Positions 62,333 to 64,000 of a DNA stretch of 64,000 nt are shown here, piece by piece. The stretch spans positions 1 through 64,000 of the forward strand of contig CALALV010000107.1 of assembly GCA_937925605.1 (NCBI GenBank), in the 5' to 3' direction. Each line of letters starts with the position of its first letter. Position 1 is the first letter of the stretch. The position numbers and the translations under genes were made by a program. The notes below the pieces were generated by a model that worked only from the letters and a program-made list of their open reading frames with translations, had not been told where the DNA came from and did not search any database. The DNA is from an uncultured Woeseia sp. GTDB lineage: Bacteria; Pseudomonadota; Gammaproteobacteria; Steroidobacterales; Woeseiaceae.

Positions 62333-64000
62333 ATGACCGACCCAGGCCTCCGCCCGCCCGACCCGTCACCCTGGCACGGCATGCTCGTGCTGCTGGGTTG
62401 CGCGCTCGCGGCCGGCAGCGCGGCGGCGCAGCCCGTGGTCGACACCAGCGAATGGAAGTGCGAGTTCTGCCCGTTCGAGGACGGCACGCGCAGCGAGGTG
62501 ACGGCCGGGCTCACGAGCGTCAGCGACGACACGGCCTTTCTCGGCGACGCCAGCGGCCTCGACGAGGAGGGCGTGTACCTCGCGCTCGACGCCACGGGCA
62601 GCTACGCGGCCGAGGACTACCGCCTGCGCTGGTCGGCCGAGGATCTCGGCGTCGACGCGCGTGCGGCCGAGGTCGAGGGCGGCTCGCCCGGGCGCTACGA
62701 CTACCGCATCGCCTACCGCGAGTTGCCGCGGCGCGCCTTCATCACGACGCGCACGGTGTTCGTCGCGGATGGCGACGACCGGCTGCGACTGCCGGACGGC
62801 TACGTGCGCGCGCCGGCGACCGGCGACATGAGCACGCTCGCCGCGAGCCTCGTCGCGCGCGACATCGGCGGCGACCGGCGGCGGCTTGCCGTCGGCGCCG
62901 GGGTCGAGCTGGTGGAGGGCCTGCGGCTGAGCGCCGACTATCGCCGGCAGGAGCACGACGGCGTGAAAATCCGCGGTGGCGCGCTGTTCACGAGCGCGAG
63001 CCTGCTGCCGCTGCCGTTCGACTACCGCACCGACGAGGCCGAGCTGGCGCTCGCCTACGCCGGTGAGCGCGGCCGGCTGTCGCTCGGCTGGTACCTGTCC
63101 GACTTCGGCAACCTGAACGAGAGCATCGCGTGGGACAGCCCGTTCACGACCGTCGCCGGGGCGGACACCCTGCGCATGGCGCGCGCGCCGGACAACAAGT
63201 TCCAGCAGCTGCGCCTGTCCGCGGGCCTGTCGTTCCCGGCGCAGCGCACCTGGCTCAGCCTGTCCGCCGCCAGCGGGCGCATCGAGCAGGACCAGGCCTT
63301 CCTGCCGTACACGATCAATCCGGATCTCGCGGCCGCGGCATTGCCGGCGCCGAACCTCGCGGGCGAGGTGGACACGGCGAACTACGCACTGGCCATCACG
63401 AGCACGGCGATCGAGCGCGTGCGGCTGCGGGCCAGCTACCGCTACGACGAGCGTGACAACCGGACGCCGCAATCCGACTGGGGCCGGGTCATCGTCGACA
63501 GTTTCGCGAGCGGCGAGGTCGAGACCAACCGGCCGTACTCGTTCCGCCGCACGCGCCTGGGGCTCGAGGCCGACTACGACCTGCTCGAGTCGCTGCGCGT
63601 GTCGGCCGGCATCGAGCGCCGCGAGCACGAGCGCGACTTCCAGGAAGTCGCGGAACAGACCGAGGACACCGGCTGGGGCCGCGTGCGCTGGCAGGCGCTG
63701 CCGAGCCTGCAGCTCGATGCGCGCGCCGGCAGCGCGCGGCGCGAGATCGACCGCTACGACGAGAGCCTGGCCGCGTTCTTCGGCCAGAACCCGCTGCTGC
63801 GCAAGTACAACCTCGCGTTCCGCTATCGCCGCTTCGGCGACCTGGCCATCGCCTGGGCGCCGGCGGAGCTGCCGGTCTCGCTCGGCCTGAGCGCCTTGCT
63901 CACCGACGACAGCTACACGCGCTCGGAACTCGGCATGACCTCGGGCGACGAGCAGCTCGTCGCGCTCGACTTCGGCTGGACGCTGTCGGCGAACGCGTCG
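62333..64000 (+). CDS. mtrB: Outer-membrane barrel MtrB/PioB family, cut by window end
   Basis: The frame is open to the window's end, giving 556 residues so far. It has a signal peptide (to about residue 33), an N-terminal CEFC pair (C43, C46), which is conserved in MtrB proteins, and then many amphipathic strands with acidic turns, for example RLSLGWYLSDFGN. MtrB is a 26-strand barrel that sheathes MtrA. It starts at an ATG after ttgaggac. Confidence 0.9.
   Translation, partial: MTDPGLRPPDPSPWHGMLVLLGCALAAGSAAAQPVVDTSEWKCEFCPFEDGTRSEVTAGLTSVSDDTAFLGDASGLDEEGVYLALDATGSYAAEDYRLRWSAEDLGVDARAAEVEGGSPGRYDYRIAYRELPRRAFITTRTVFVADGDDRLRLPDGYVRAPATGDMSTLAASLVARDIGGDRRRLAVGAGVELVEGLRLSADYRRQEHDGVKIRGGALFTSASLLPLPFDYRTDEAELALAYAGERGRLSLGWYLSDFGNLNESIAWDSPFTTVAGADTLRMARAPDNKFQQLRLSAGLSFPAQRTWLSLSAASGRIEQDQAFLPYTINPDLAAAALPAPNLAGEVDTANYALAITSTAIERVRLRASYRYDERDNRTPQSDWGRVIVDSFASGEVETNRPYSFRRTRLGLEADYDLLESLRVSAGIERREHERDFQEVAEQTEDTGWGRVRWQALPSLQLDARAGSARREIDRYDESLAAFFGQNPLLRKYNLAFRYRRFGDLAIAWAPAELPVSLGLSALLTDDSYTRSELGMTSGDEQLVALDFGWTLSANAS

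Overview
The window looks like chromosomal DNA of a high-GC, gram-negative proteobacterium, most likely a gammaproteobacterium near Steroidobacterales/Woeseiales/Xanthomonadales. The supports are TonB-dependent receptors, tryptophan-halogenase/TonB-receptor loci, TPR-sulfotransferases, a Tat-exported group 1d [NiFe] hydrogenase and an MtrCAB-type outer-membrane conduit. Taxonomy is inferred from gene content only.

Region 1 (1 to about 6.4 kb) is visibly poorer in GC than the rest and reads as an acquired island. It opens with the end of an insertion sequence that has landed in the 3' end of an HNH-SAVED nuclease gene (Cap5-like, the CBASS effector family). Upstream of it, on the same strand, lie a STAS-like/winged-helix protein and a STAS-like/GHKL ATPase, forming an unusual three-gene putative defence operon with no visible CD-NTase. 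A divergent orphan Xre/MbcA/ParS-type antitoxin, a membrane-anchored serine hydrolase and an ankyrin protein follow, separated by a family of imperfect ~30-bp repeats.

Region 2 (6.5-17.4 kb) is ordinary high-GC chromosome: an outer-membrane barrel, several small or unknown membrane proteins, a receiver-domain protein with a membrane-spanning tail, a hotdog-fold protein, an acetyltransferase, and a polysaccharide deacetylase/flippase-like/sulfotransferase block. Two tRNA genes (Val-CAC, Ala-CGC) follow at 17.55-17.71 kb.

Region 3 (17.7-34.1 kb) holds an oxidoreductase, an S9 peptidase, a TPR-sulfotransferase beside a TonB receptor, a LysR/rhodanese/DoxX locus with a clear operator, and a second TonB receptor with two flavin-dependent halogenase-like genes. 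Upstream of that receptor are a paired operator and a good promoter. Region 4 (34.2-39.1 kb) has a FAN1-type VRR-NUC nuclease fused to a DnaQ-like exonuclease, an SGNH hydrolase, small unknown proteins and an Acg-like nitroreductase.

Region 5 (39.4-54.3 kb) is a complete oxygen-tolerant uptake hydrogenase system. The plus strand carries hyaA-hyaB-hyaC-hyaD-hyaE-hupH-hupI-hybE-hypA. The minus strand carries hypC-hypB-hypD-hypF-hypE, continuing into a Kef-type antiporter and a glutamate-cysteine ligase. Region 6 (54.5-64 kb) carries a UbiA/MenA prenyltransferase, a minus-strand operon (diheme cytochrome c, SnoaL-like protein, HemW-like radical SAM protein, NapC/CymA-like tetraheme cytochrome) and, divergently, mtrC-mtrA-mtrB. 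The decaheme mtrC frame is cut into two five-heme halves by one in-frame TAG. Hydrogenase, quinone, CymA-like cytochrome and MtrCAB would together make a plausible H2/quinone/extracellular electron transfer chain; this is inference.
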